DNA of 64,000 nt from Rutidosis leptorrhynchoides (Eukaryota; Streptophyta; Magnoliopsida; Asterales; Asteraceae), in the NCBI RefSeq assembly GCF_046630445.1, contig NC_092338.1:345841501-345905500 (forward strand), given 5' to 3'. A program made the position numbers and the translations under genes. Shown here piece after piece: positions 25,633 to 42,750 of the stretch. The first letter of the stretch is position 1; every line of letters begins with the position of its first letter. The notes beneath the pieces are model-generated. The model saw only the letters and a list, made by a program, of their open reading frames with translations, was not told the DNA's origin and made no database searches.

Positions 25633-25703
<71 letters not shown>

Positions 25704-27313
25704 CTTTTTTTTTTTTTGCATATCCTATCTTCATAACTTTGTCTATTTCTTCTTGTGCCCAGATAGAAAGGTATTTTACCAGAAATAGGTCTTTTTGTGA
25801 CCTATCAAAAACAATCTGGAATTTCGGAATTTTTCGACAAATGTTTGAAGTTAACTTGGTCGATCTATCTCTTTGAATTTCTCGATTTTGAAAATGAGAA
25901 AGGAAAGAGGGTGGAAAGGGTAACGTATTTCTGATTCATCAACTCTTTGACGTGAGTTGGTCGGTTTAAATGCGTGGAGTGGAAACGAAAACGGATGGTT
26001 TTTGTCTTCTCTATTCAGAATGCTTTCGGAAGGAGTATCGCACCTACACCACGTATGGCGCTTACTAACCATTGGCCTCGAAATGTATGTCAAGGTCAAG
26101 TTCTAACTCTAAATGCTAACATCGGCACTCTCAAAGGAAAAGATAGTGATTCATTAGAAATGAATGCTTATTGGGCCATTTTTTGGGTGCCTCACAACAA
26201 TTATATTGGTTGATAATGCCTAGTCATGCAATGCTCTTTTAGAGAATCGGTTCATCTTTAAGAAAATTTCTGTCCTCATTTGTCTTATTTTTAGAACAAA
26301 CACGCTTGATTTTCGAAAGTACTTTTTCAGAAAGTATCATTTAGTCAAAATTTTTGAAAAATTTACGTTGAGGACAAAGAATCTAAATATTAGGTATACT
26401 CGAAAAGCTTAGTAATATTTTAAGTTAAGAACATTTTCCGAGCATCCCTTAGTTAATTACGGTGTACTACACCGCTATCCCACACTTAGAGGAACATTGT
26501 CCCTAATGTTCATTCTTAGATTTTAGGGAGCTAAAATCCCACACTTAGTGTTTGAACATGTCGGAAAATGTATCTAAGCTCAATATTGGGCTGAAATCCG
26601 ACACTTAGTGATAAGCTTAGGATATAGTTTACGGATATAACAAAGCAAAATAAACAAATGAAGAGAAAGAAATGAATTACTCCCCTGGGTGCGGCTGTGA
26701 GCTGAGGATCTGAAGGTAGATTGAGTCGGAACCATCTTCAGCTGGATTCGAATCAGTCTTCTTGAAGTGTACTCGAGCTCATTAGGGTATTCTCATCCTC
26801 CATACAACATCCACCAATACTTGAAATGAAATAATCAACGGGTTTCCTTGGCGTTTCATCATTATTCAAAGAGTCTCCACCACATGCATCAATAACTTTC
26901 TATTACTTGTAAAAATGGAAAAGATCAAACCTAGACATGTGATTAAGCTTTAGGCCATAGACTCACTGATTTGTGTTTTGATGAAAAAGTTATTTGAAAA
27001 CTTGAGGGTTTCGAAAATTCAACAAATCAGTGTATGACTAAAAAGCTTAATCCCACACTTAGAGTGTTGACTGCCTTTAATTTTAAGACTTTTGGAATAA
27101 TGTAGCAAATAATGCATTTAAGCTCAAGACAAGTAGGAGAAGTGAATTCATCCTAAGAAACGTTGAAAATTTTATTTTAAGTTTCACCTTTCACTTATTC
27201 AATTAACCTAATTATCCTAATCTATCTACTACTAAAGCTATAGAAAAATAAACACACGAGTTGCTTCCTGAGAAGCGCTTGTTTTTGTTCGAGTCACGAG
27301 CCTGACTCTAGCC
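24971..27313 (-). mobile_element. 3' non-coding internal region of element A
   Basis: No pol domain is seen on either strand. It contains a TA microsatellite (about 25633-25700) followed by a T-run, and scattered CCCACACTTAG words (26480-27060) that recur as short dispersed repeats. Open frames reading IYIYI in this part are microsatellite artefacts. Confidence 0.6.
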
Positions 27314-29954
27314 TTATTTCTCAGGAAATCTAGGCGGCTCTCTTGCATCCATTAGTAGACACAAGAGGTAATATTGGATCATACCAATGAGATTGAAGCG
27401 GACATAGAATAAGGTATGTCCAATAAGAGGAGAAGGTGGTTTGAAGTGAATGCTTTGTTTAACTTGAGGTATAACAAAGCTATCAACTTCTTTTACCTCC
27501 TTGATTTGTGTGGGTTGGTCAAACGGGTCCTTATCACTCAATGATGTGTATGTAATTATGTATTTGAGTGATGGTTTATAGGGTAGCCCTGACGTAAAAC
27601 CCGTCTTTCTTCTTTGTGACTTTAGGTTGGTCATAATGTTGTACTCTAAGGATGGAGGTGGGACGATGTCCATTGACATCTCCAATGTGGTCACAACATT
27701 AGCAACTACTTAGATGCTAGAATCCTCCATTTCTTTCTTCTTCTCCAGGCTCTCCATTTCAATTTCTTCATCCACCTCCTCGTCACTCTGGTCGGGAGAT
27801 TCAAGTATAATTTGTTTAGAGAGTTCTTCTAGAAAAAAATCCTCTCCAGTCATTAAAAGATCAAAATAAGGTGGGAGTGAAGATTGGGTTGGTGTGGAGT
27901 GGTTATTCTTCTTGTCGTCTACTTCTATCTTCCTCTCTTCATTCTCGGAATAAAAGGTGACTTTCCTAGTGGAGATGGTATTTACTTCGGCGTTCCCATC
28001 AGAAGGACCTATAGCCTCGTCGATCGTGAAAGTGACTTCTTCTCCATGGGCTCTCAAGGTGATAGTCTGTGAATAAACGTCAACGATCGCTTTGGCTGTA
28101 TTCATGAAAGGCCTTCCTAAGATGATAGGGGTTTTCATGTCTTCTTTATAATCCATAACCACAAAGTCGGTCGGAAAAAGGAATTTGTCGACCTTAACCA
28201 TGACGTTCTCAGCTATTCCCTTAGGATATCAAGTAGATTGGCCAGCTAGCTGGATGCTCATTTTGGTAGGGTTAAGGTTTCCAATTTCGAGTTTCTGGAA
28301 CAGTGAGTAGGGCATGAGATTGATGCTGGCACCAAGGTCAGTGAGAGAATAGATAGTAACAGATTGGTAGATAGAACAAGGAAGGGTAACTCGTCCGGTA
28401 TCCTATAGTTTTTCAGGAAGAGTATTTAAGAGAATGGCTGAACAATCCGCGTTCAGTGGGACATTGGATACTTCGGGTACCTTATCCTTGCTTGATAGGA
28501 GTTTTCTAAAATATTGCTTACTATGAGGATTTTTAGACAAAGTGTCGAAAAATTTACCGTTAAGCTTGAAAGATTTCATCTTGTTATGTCTTTGCTTGAG
28601 ATGGCCTGGGAATGGAATGGGTGCTTTCTAATCGGGTTTAGGTGATGACTCAATGACTACTACCGAACGGGTATTAGTTAGTTTCTTCTCCTTAGAAGAA
28701 ACTAAAGGTTGGCTATGTGCCACCTTTGAGTCATTTTTAGGACAACCTAGAGAATCGAGACGTTGATTTAGCTGGCTTATTTGATTTTCAAGACTACTCA
28801 AGTGATTAGTCATGACTAAATCAGCTGCGTCTTTGTCTTGCTGTGATCATGTGGATGATTCGCAGTAGGACATCGTCTGGACTTGTCTCTAGTGGGGTAG
28901 TGGTTTTGGTAGGTTGGTTGTGCGGATGAGCTAGGATCTTATCGGAGTAGACAATAGAGTCCTCACATTCAGCCTCGTATACCTTGGCCGAATGTGGATC
29001 TGTACAATTCTAGCATAATTGCACTTGAGACACATGTTGCGGGAGTTTCTTTAGCTCTCCGACTTCTTTGGTGAGGTTTTCTATTTGGTCAGAGAGAAAT
29101 TTGATGGTTTTATTTTTTATAGGATCGGAGGTGGAAAGCGGTGTTGCTGATGAAATTTGCTCTTCCGTGTTCCAATTGTGATGGTGCATAGTCATCTCCT
29201 CGATCAATCTCCAGGCCTCGTCAGCAGCGAAGTTCATGAAGTTACCCTGAGAAACAACATCAAGACTAGACTTTTTGTTCCGATTCAGACCTTTGTAGAA
29301 GGTCAAAATTTGATCAGAGCTCTCAAGAAGGTGATTCGGGCATCTTCGAAGCAAGTGTTTGAATCTTTCCCATGCAGTGTAGAGTGATTCATCGCATACT
29401 TGTTGAAAGTTTACGATATCATTCCTAAGTCTGATTTGTTTTGATGGGGGAAAGTACTTGATTAAGAAAGTTGTTGCCATTTCCTCCCATGAGGTGATAG
29501 AGTTGGATTCTAACCCCTCGAACCAGGTTTTTGCATGAAGAGTTAAGGAATAGGGGAATAAATACAGACGAACTACATCTTGTTCAACCCCATTTTGCTT
29601 ATATGAGTTGGATAAGGAGAGGAATCTATCTAAGTGAGAGTTGGGATCGTCAATTGGTAATCCATGGAATAGATAGTGATTCTGAATGAGTTGTATGATG
29701 CTATGCTTAAGCACAAAAGATGCTCCATTAACCTCTGGGTAGAGTATCGGTCCTCCTCGTCCTTCTAACGAGGGTTTGGTGATGTCAGCGAGAGTGATAC
29801 GTGCGGCCATCGTCGAACTATCGGCATGTAAGTGTGGATCTCGTCGGATGGGTACAATGCATGATATCAGATAGGAGAAAGGATGTGTCGGAAGAATTCT
29901 TAGCGGTCTAAGTAGGTTAAACCATCCCAAAGATTCACTAATAAGGAAGTCCAT
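27314..29954 (-). mobile_element. Gag-protease coding region of element A
   Basis: The gag part (right) has the Athila-type core with words such as FHGLPIDDPNSHLDRFLSL, LYLFPYSLTLHAKTWFEGL and FLIKYFPPSKQIRLRNDIV. The protease-side part (left) contains TPIILGRPFMNTAKAIVDVY, the conserved segment following the catalytic site in this group, then an acidic linker. The region is a fossil with several breaks. Gag makes the particle core and the protease trims it. Confidence 0.75.
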
Positions 29955-30099
29955 TTTAAACGTTTTAATTAATCTAAATTTAGCTAAAATTATCTAACCT
30001 AACTACGGGAAACTAGTAACTTCTGACAAAGCTTGTCTCAGTCAAAAGGGTCTCTTAAAAACTAACTAATCTAAACAGGCACTAAATCGTACTACCGCT

Positions 30100-30116
30100 C
30101 CCCGGCAGTGGCGCCA
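30100..30116 (-). other. Primer-binding site of element A (tRNA-Asp type)
   Basis: The minus strand reads TGGCGCCACTGCCGGGG, two mismatches from the complement of the 3' end of plant tRNA-Asp (TGGCGCCGTTGCCGGGG). It lies 17 bases inside the 5' LTR edge at 30134, as expected for Athila/Tat elements. Confidence 0.7.
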
Positions 30117-30133
30117 AAAATTAACAACTCCTA

Positions 30134-31503
30134 TGATATGTCCGAATCAGACGGTTTATTTATGCGGTGTCGTCAGGTCGCAAAACGTCAATTCAGAATA
30201 TCAACAGAAGAAGTTGATTGTTTAATTTATATATACTGGGCCTAAATCTATTATTCCTTCCTATGGGTTAGCAAGGACAAATATGACCTAGGGTCGTTCC
30301 TTAAGCAGTCGAATTTGAAACGGAGCTTATTCAGATAATTTAGTAATTAAGATGGGTTTGTACACAATATAGTATCCAAGACTAGTGGCCAGGTACACCT
30401 TGTGTGGAGAGGCAGGATCCTTTTGGTCCTAATAAATTGGCGGCTGTTCGGAAAATCCAACAACCAAGTCCAACCGGTTTATTTTAGACACCACTTTATC
30501 CGGAATATCAAATTGTGTAAAGGAAATAGTTGGGTTGATTTGATTTATAATTGTATTTAAAATATTAAAGCAATATAATTAAAATAAGCTAGCTACCATG
30601 CAACAGCTAAGGATAGAGAAGACGTGGTTCACCATGATTTAAGATAACGTATTGTCGGAATGATTGCGAGACACTCATTGGATAGATATACCTTGGTGTA
30701 AACACTAGATTCCCTACTAAGCGGTTTCCTGATTAACATGTCATGAGGAACTAGGCTTTGAAGATTCTGATCGGATGGACTATGCTCAACTCCCGACGCT
30801 TTATCCGGTTTAAGGATATAAATGACCAATCTTGGATGCAATGCATACCTTGGGCTCACGAATAGAGTAGCATAGCCATATATATAGAATATTCAACCTT
30901 TCTTAACACCTTAGTGTATCACCCAAGTGAGTGGTTATGATTGTGTTTTGAATTCCTTTCTGTCAATGGTTTGGTAAAATCTAAGGGTTTGTAGACAAAT
31001 TAGAACATCTGATTGTTCTCAGTCATCCTTAAAGATTTATAAGCTTAGTTTGTATTGTAGTGCGTTAAACTCCCATTTATAATTTAAACCAGCCCTTACT
31101 TAAATCTACCAAATAAATCCCTTAGTTATCCACCATGTACTAGGCTTATAGTGGTTCCATAGCTTCTAACCTTGACCATGCCCAAGTGGTCCTATAGTAC
31201 ATCGACATGAGTCTTATACTCTTGACCAATGTCTTGATCTGGTCCTATGGTAGTTCCCCATGTACTTTATAGTATTTCCGATGGGTTCATACCTTGACTA
31301 ATGTATAAACACAGATAATTAATTACCTTTTAATTGTTGACTTTATAAAAGGTTTTAATCACGTTTATTAATAACGAGGGTTAATATCATAGACAAAAAG
31401 CGAATACGAAACGATAATCATCCCTAGCTAACATTATTAAATCATGGCAAACAATCAAGCAATTACTCACACATCATGGCAACAAGCATTTCTAATATTA
31501 ATA
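30134..31503 (-). repeat. 5' LTR of element A, cut by insertion of B
   Basis: It matches 22728-24115 base for base apart from scattered substitutions and a short deletion near 31365. It is interrupted by element B; the remaining ~850 bases should lie right of the window. Confidence 0.8.
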
Positions 31504-35419
<3,916 letters not shown>

Positions 35420-38400
35420 GTACCTACCCGTTAAAGAAATTTGGTCCCGAAATTTGAGTGAGGTGGTCATGGTTAACAACAAAAATGTTTTCATGATAAA
35501 TTTGAGCTGATAAATAGAGTTTTATTACTGTTGAGTAATATGGATAAGATAACTTGATTACTCGAAGAGTACGAGTGAAGCTATCACAAAAGAGTGAAAT
35601 GAGAAATAAAGATTCATCTTGACTTTTGATGTAGTCACTGTTGAATTTAGAAAATAGGGTGCGTCTTAACTTTTGACGTTGTTTTGGTTGAATTCCGGAA
35701 TTCAAGGAATTTAAAGAAATCTTTGAAATCTAAGTGAGATCTGATTCTTCGGTGAATAAGAAGATTAAGATCTCTTCAATTAAATGCGATGATCTGCCTC
35801 GATTGCTATGTATGATATTTCCATTATAAAATTAAACTCTTCCGTTCCATTATTTTCACCATTCCTATACTTTCTTCCTCTATTCCTACTCCCAAAATAT
35901 TTTGAAAATACTTAATCCAGTTCTGATTCTTGTCCTTATCCTTACTATCGCAACAATCATTCTCCTTTTCCAACTTTCACCAGAGGAATCTGCTTTCTTC
36001 TACTTCACCCTTGGGGTTATAGTGTTTTTAATTCTCCCGTGTCTTTATGTTGCGATAAACATTGATATACACGGTTTGTAATTTATGTGTTGTTATCGGG
36101 CTTTATATTCTCTCTTATGTTTCGAAGCTCTATGCTTTTGTTTTCTCTTCCTGACTCCAAGTCAAGCGAGTAATGGTCCAGAATTTGTAGATGTAAAGTT
36201 TCGAATGATTATAATGTTCTAAGCAGGAAGGAACGTGATAGCACGATTTGATTTTCAAATTTATCAATATCACGGAAGATAGAACCATCAAGAATACATT
36301 TTCTTGATATGTTCAGGAGTTAAGTAGAATGAAAGAGTTATGTAATATGGCACATGATGACACTATGATATGTGAATCATCATGCTCCAATAGAAATTTA
36401 GCATGACTTACTGTAATATAATCACGTTGATCAAGTGTCATTATATTATACTAACTCATGCATCAGTTCCCAACACTACTTCAAAATCAATCATAATTTA
36501 AATTCAAAGGTTCGCAGAATATAGAAACTAAAACAGTTTCCTTTTATGATATAATACGGATAGCGCAGAGAGATAATTTATATCGAACGAGAATATTTAT
36601 GAAGATATCTTCAGAAATATTGAGGATATTAATAAAGATAGGTACGATGATATCTTAGGATTTCAGAATCAAATTGTGATGAAGAAATTCATTTACGATG
36701 ATTTAGAGTGGTTAAGGAGTAAGGTATTCGCTAAATATTTCATCAGAAACAGAATCATCTGGATTCTTTATGTACAAGTTTAGTCCTTGTAATTTGTTCA
36801 GAGTCTCCTTCATGGTTTGCTCAATCCGGTTTCCAGTTCTAACTTTTCTGAGCTTTGCCAACATACTATTCTTTATCTTTATACCTTCGACGGTTAAGGT
36901 CGTGTACAAATTTTTTTTTTTTGCTGCTGTATTCAGCTTGTACAGTTTTTGGAGTATTGATTTGTAGACTGGGTACTTTTCAAAATTTCAGAGTGGAAGA
37001 TCATAATTCTAAGAGATAAGAATCATATGTATACTTATAACTGTTAATGTAGACATGCTGCGAGATTTCAAAATACTGATTGCTAATTCCCGGTAGTTGG
37101 TATAGTAATTCTCGTTATAAGATGTAAATGAGTAAATGATAGGGTTTCACTGAATATAATGATTTTTCAGAAAGTCAAAGATCAACGGAGTTGTTGGTAA
37201 GTTTACTGCTAATGTTGTGAGATATAAACAGTTCCCCGATAACGATGACGAATGGGCAATCGTATGCATCAAGGTTATAATAAGACTATTGCGACTGAAA
37301 AGTCGAAGTTGACTTGTTGGAGCTGTGACAAAATTGGCTAATTTGGAAAGGAATTGCAAATTGATTTTCGGTAATGACAACGCCAAAGGAGTTAGCACAG
37401 ATACATTTTAAACATTTACTCAGATTACGAGAGTTTTTCAGGTGCATAACTATATGCATAGATCTTTCCTTCCGTAGATGAAATGCGTTTGGTTTATCCT
37501 CTCGATTGAGGTGTTTTTAAGATTCATGAAATGTTTGAACGCAGATTGTAATCGTCAAGATACAAACGAGGTTTAAGATGAAATCAAGTGGCAAACTTAA
37601 AGAATTGTTTAGTTTCATATGTTATAATCAATATTTTAATTCATTTTAATTGTCCAATGTTGGTAGTCCACAGTTGATAGTCTACAGTTAGCAATTCAAT
37701 AATTCATATATAGTTTAATATATAATATTCGAATTAATTAATACGTATCGTGACCCGTATTCGTCTCAGACTCGATCACAACTCAAACTATATATATTAT
37801 TGTAGAATCAACCTCAACCCTGTATAGCTAACTCCAGTATTACTGCATATAGAGTATCTATGGTTATTCCAAATAATGTATATAGATGCGTCGATATGAT
37901 ATGTCAAAACCTTGTATACGTCTCCCGATATTTAAAGTGCGTAAAATAAATAACAAAAATTAAATGACGATAAATAAAATTGCGAGAATAAAAATTGCGA
38001 TAAATGAAATGCGATAAATAAATTGCGATACAGAATTAACAGTTAGCTAGGAACATTTAGCTATGATTTTGTTAGCGTGGATTCTTAATAGAATTTCTCA
38101 TAGTTAATTCGTTTGTTTCTAACAAATTTTATTTTGTCCAATGTTTTCTTCATTATGCCACTTGTTGAATTACGATAAGTCAAAATCAAAATATGAAATT
38201 GAATTAAAATGGTTATTCTGTGGTGAACGGATACGTATATTGGTGGATGTAAGTAGGATAGTAAATGACTGTTGAATCAGATTGGAAGAATATACAGTGT
38301 AACTTGTTAATGTGAAATCTAAATATTCCTCGGGTATTACCTACCCATTAAAATATTTTTACTATTAACAGTTTGTACAAAAAAATTTTAATTACAATCT

Positions 38401-39587
38401 TTATGAAAATATACTTGCATATATATTTTCTTCAGATGTAATCATGGATTTAATGAGTTAATATGATGTTAATCTCATTTGCTTTTCGGTTTGAGCTAGA
38501 ATAAGTAATCTCTAAAACTTTTAGAAACCACATATTCTTCGCAGAATATTAATGAAGTTATGGATCAATACTTCATCTTTCATTGTTGTTGGTACTCCTT
38601 GGTATTCATGGTGCGTATGATGTTGATGTTCGTGGGACAGATTGTGAAATTGAGGTTTACGGTACAGATGTTGCTGTTGGTGGTGGTGATGGTACTGTTG
38701 ATGTTGTTGATGGTGGTACTGGTTATGCTGCTGGTGCTGCTGCTGGTGTTTGTAACCTTCGCACCATATTCTCTAAAGCCACTACCCGAGCGTGAAGCTC
38801 GTTGATTTCTTCTATTACACCGGAGTGACTGTCGGTTCAGACGAGTGGATAAATAAGATCTAGAATTTGGTATAGTATATGATCGTGACGAGATACTCGA
38901 GAAATGAGAGAGAAAATGGTGTTTTGGACAGGTTCGTCGGTAAGTGCGTCAGGTTCTTCGTCAAGAGGACAATATGGTGGATGAAAGGGATCGCCTTCTT
39001 CTTGTCTCCAATGACTAAGTAGGCTACGAACCCAGCCCCAATTCATCCAGAATAGATGATGGCTAATCGGTTGATCCATTCCGGTTACACTGCTTTCGGA
39101 GCTTGAGTGGGATTCCATGTCGGAATCCGAGGGACTTGAACTAGTGGCGAGTTCTATTTCGTTCGATTGAATGAAGGATTTTTCGATGTGAAATTATTTT
39201 CGGATATCGGATGATATTCTAATTGTATAGAATACCTAAATATAGTACAGAAGATTCCATAAATTAAGGAGGAATTTACAGAATATGTCAGGTAAAGTTT
39301 GCAGTAACCGGTACGCTACAATATGCATTAGCAGATACGCTAAGATATGAATTTGTCTATACACTATTCATGCAATCAATGCAGCAAGATATGTCTATAT
39401 TAAGAATGATAAGCATATAATTTTGATAAGAAATGATAAGCAAAACTTTTTGACATGCAGACCAGGTTCAAGTCCAGACTTACTAATATAACCTAACAAC
39501 TACTAGGTCGAAGTCCAGACTCATTAATGCATCCTAACAACTCCTAGTTAGACACACTAATGCAAGACCTGGTTCGCTACTACCACC
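35420..39587 (-). mobile_element. Internal region of element B, no gag-pol
   Basis: No retroviral domain is recognisable. A segment at about 37620-37930 resembles the LTR of element E (43740-44020). The motif TATTACCTACCCATTAAA at about 38337 matches the leader motif of D and E. A 93-codon minus frame at 38837-39118 begins MESHSSSESSV and sits where D and E carry their acidic ORF, but is otherwise unrelated by eye. GTT/GGT-rich repeats fill 38660-38750. Confidence 0.55.
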
Positions 39588-39599
39588 GCTCTGATACCA
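39588..39599 (-). other. Primer-binding site of element B (initiator Met tRNA)
   Basis: The minus strand reads TGGTATCAGAGC, the complement of the plant initiator tRNA-Met 3' end, two bases from the 5' LTR edge at 39602. Confidence 0.85.
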
Positions 39600-39601
39600 A
39601 C

Positions 39602-42585
39602 TGTAAGGACCCGTCCTAATCCATCCGGACGAAGTCCACATCGATTATAAACGATTCACAATAGTTGGTTACATCGCGAGGTACTTGACCTCTATATGAT
39701 ACATTTTACAAACATTGCATTCATTTTTAAAAGACAGACTTTCTTTTCATTGAAAGTTGACAGTATGCATACCATTTCATAATACATCCATCTATAATTG
39801 ACTTAATAATAATCTTGATGAACTCAACGACTCGAATGCAACGTATTTTGAAATAAGTCATGAACGAATCCAAGTAATATCTCTAATTGAGTAAATGCAC
39901 AACGGAAGATTTCTTTCATACCTGAGAATAAACATGCTTTAAAGTGTCAACCAAAAGGTTGGTGAGTTCATTAGTTTATCTTAAAACAATAAAATTCATC
40001 ATTTTGGTAGACCACAAGATTTAAATCCTGCATGGTACAAATGGGCCCGAATCCTATACCCACCTGTAATGTACATGCGATATCTTTTAAATACAGTACA
40101 CCTTTCTCGTGTATGAAACCATTTTAACAATCTTTGAAACCGTACACATATCTCGTGTACAAAATATCATACACATAACCTGTGTATAAAATCATTCTCT
40201 CGATATATAACATTCACTTCAATTGGTGGCAATTATCATGTCCACATAATTCAATGGTGGCAATTATCATGTCCACATAATTCAATGGTGGTAATTATCA
40301 TGTCCACATAATTCAATGGTGGCAATTATCATGTCCACATAATTCAATAATAATCCGTAGAACTTCTGTCTGCATAATAATTCATTCGAGGAATGTTTTG
40401 CTTGTGTCTATCTCGTCAAACATTTATAAAAGTATTTCATGTATTCGCAGTTCAAAATATATTTCAAAAGCATTTAATAAAGCAGTTATAAAAACAGTGC
40501 ATGTATTCTCAGTCCCAAAAAATATAAAGAGTAAAAGGGAGCAAATGAACTCACGCATATAATTATTGTAAAACAGTTAATAAAGCATTTGTATGTATTC
40601 TCAGCCCAAAAATGTAATGAGTAAAAAGGGAACAAATGAACTCACCTAATGTATTTTGTAGTAAAAATACATATGACGACATTAAATAACTGAACAATAC
40701 AGGGTTGGCCTCGGATTCACGAACCTATATCAATTTTATATCTATTAACACGTATCATCGTAATCGAACAGATTTATATATTATGGTCTTAAATTATATA
40801 TCTTATATATATTTAAAATAGTTAATATTTATATAGTTTTATATATATATAAACATATGTTTAATTTTGTATAAAAAATAAATAATTTGTTATATGTAAA
40901 TATTTATATAAATAATTCTAATATTTATAATTATATGAAATATTATGATAGTTGTAATAAATATACTCTTATATAGAAAATAATAATTTTGTTATTATAA
41001 AATTAATAATGATAATAATAATAAATAAAAGTTGTAATGTCTTTATAATGATAATAACTACAATTGTAATAATCAAAATAATAACCATAGTAATACTAAT
41101 AATAATAATAATAAGAATAATAATAATACTTAATGATAATAATGATAATAATGATAATAAGATTGATAATACTTGTAATAATAATGAAAATGATAATTTT
41201 AATAAAAATACATTCGTTAATAATAATGATTTTAAAAATGATAATTTTAGTGATAATGCTAATAACAATATTAATGATAATAATAATAGTAATAATAATG
41301 ATAATCTTAATAATAATAATATTAAGATAATTCTTATAATAATAATAAGGATATTAAGGATACTACAAATTGTTAATAATAACAATAATAATCAAATTTA
41401 TGATAATACTTAATAATAATAATAATAATTATAACAATAATAATAACCATAATAATAATAATAATAATGATTTTTGAAATTAGAATCTACCTCAAAAAGC
41501 CTTTAAAAAATATAAACGCCGTAGCCCGGGCTCGAACCCAAGACCTCTCGCTCAATTGCTAACCCTTTAACCACTTGTCAGTATTCGTTTTTCTGAATTA
41601 AAACTCATTTTAATTTTATATTACCCGTATATACTGTGCTTCTTCTTCCTTAAAACTGTAATCGATCAAAACCCAAATAATTTCCATAACAGCAGTACAA
41701 TATTCGACTAGTACATAAATTTGAAACATAGACCATTTAATTGAAAACCCTATGGATTAACAGAACAGATTTAATCAAACTGCAGTAGTAGTTTATCGGA
41801 AAAAAAAGAACTTCAAATCCAAATTCAAATTCAAGGAGGTTTTAGACAAAATTTACTGAGTAAGATAAGTTTTAACTCGATCCAGAAAACTTTCTGGATA
41901 CTTAATTTTACTTAAAACATTGAAATGAATTCAAATTTTTATCAAGAACAAATACTTTGACTTTTGAAATTTAAACTTTGACCTAAAAATTAAGAATCGA
42001 TATAAGGATTTGGCCTTTGAAACTTCACAGAAAGATTCACTAGATCATTCCTAACCTAATTGCATTATTGGAATTTGAAAACTCGTTCGAAATCGAATTA
42101 TGGCTAAAAAGTTTTTTTTTAAAAACAGAGATAGCGAGCTTCAAACTAAAAGTTTATAAAAATTATTAGAACTTATCAATTAGTAACAGTTGGGATTGAT
42201 GATTGATGACTGAGAGTAGAATGAATTCGTTTAACAACTGGCATTCCTTGATTTATAGTGAATTTAGGTCGACAGGTTGTTTTTATCAGGAAGATAAAAC
42301 AAAAAAAAATCCTGAAGAGATAAATTCTACAATTAAATCGTACAAGTAATGGACTTTAATGTACAGTTTCTTTGTTTTTATATCAATGATAAATTTGATT
42401 TGATAATAGATTTGGGACAGAAAAATAATACTAATAAAGTTGATCAAGACCTTTAACAGAATCCGTAATAATCTATCTGTATTCGTTTTTGTATATAAAT
42501 CTGTATATATTTATATATATTAATAACTGTATTTTATATATTATCTATTTATATAACAGTATTTATATAACTATATTTATATATT

Positions 42586-42666
<81 letters not shown>

Positions 42667-42750
42667 GTTATATTACATTTTGTAATATTGATAGTAATAT
42701 GAATTTATTAATAAATTTGTGAATGTAATAAATTTTAATATGATTACTAA
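39602..42750 (-). repeat. 5' LTR of element B, cut by insertion of E
   Basis: It matches 31504-34660 with scattered differences. It carries four copies of the 31-bp repeat instead of three, a much shorter TAA run (about 41098-41130) and a far longer TA run (about 42590-42664). It stops at TGATTACTAA where element E begins; the rest should lie beyond the window. Confidence 0.85.
41470..41595 (-). mobile_element. tRNA-derived SINE-like insert in the B LTR (right copy)
   Basis: This is the counterpart of the left-LTR copy, with the same box A-like and box B-like words in the GTAGCCCGGGCTCGAA...CCACTTGTCAG segment and few substitutions. Confidence 0.5.

Larger units (their letters stand above)
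22728..31503 (-). mobile_element. Element A: Athila-like Ty3/gypsy fossil, gag-protease only
   Basis: It has a left 3' LTR (22728-24970), internal region, primer-binding site and a 5' LTR from 30134 that is interrupted by element B at 31503. Gag and protease-type sequences of the Athila group are present, but no reverse transcriptase, RNase H or integrase is seen in about 5.2 kb of internal DNA, so it is a shortened derivative. The paired LTR segments differ by several per cent by eye, so it is older than B, E and D. The 5 bases before it are GTGTT; the partner duplication is outside the window. Confidence 0.75.

Noticed and set aside
25510-25876. Two overlapping frames with Tyr-Ile runs
   Set aside because: They are a TA repeat in the non-coding part of element A, not genes.
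38560-38805. Val/Leu-rich or Gly/Val-rich frame in element B
   Set aside because: It is a GTT/GGT low-complexity repeat with no homologue signal.
40969-41413. Ile/Leu-rich and Asn-rich frames in the right B LTR
   Set aside because: Same repeat artefact as in the left LTR.
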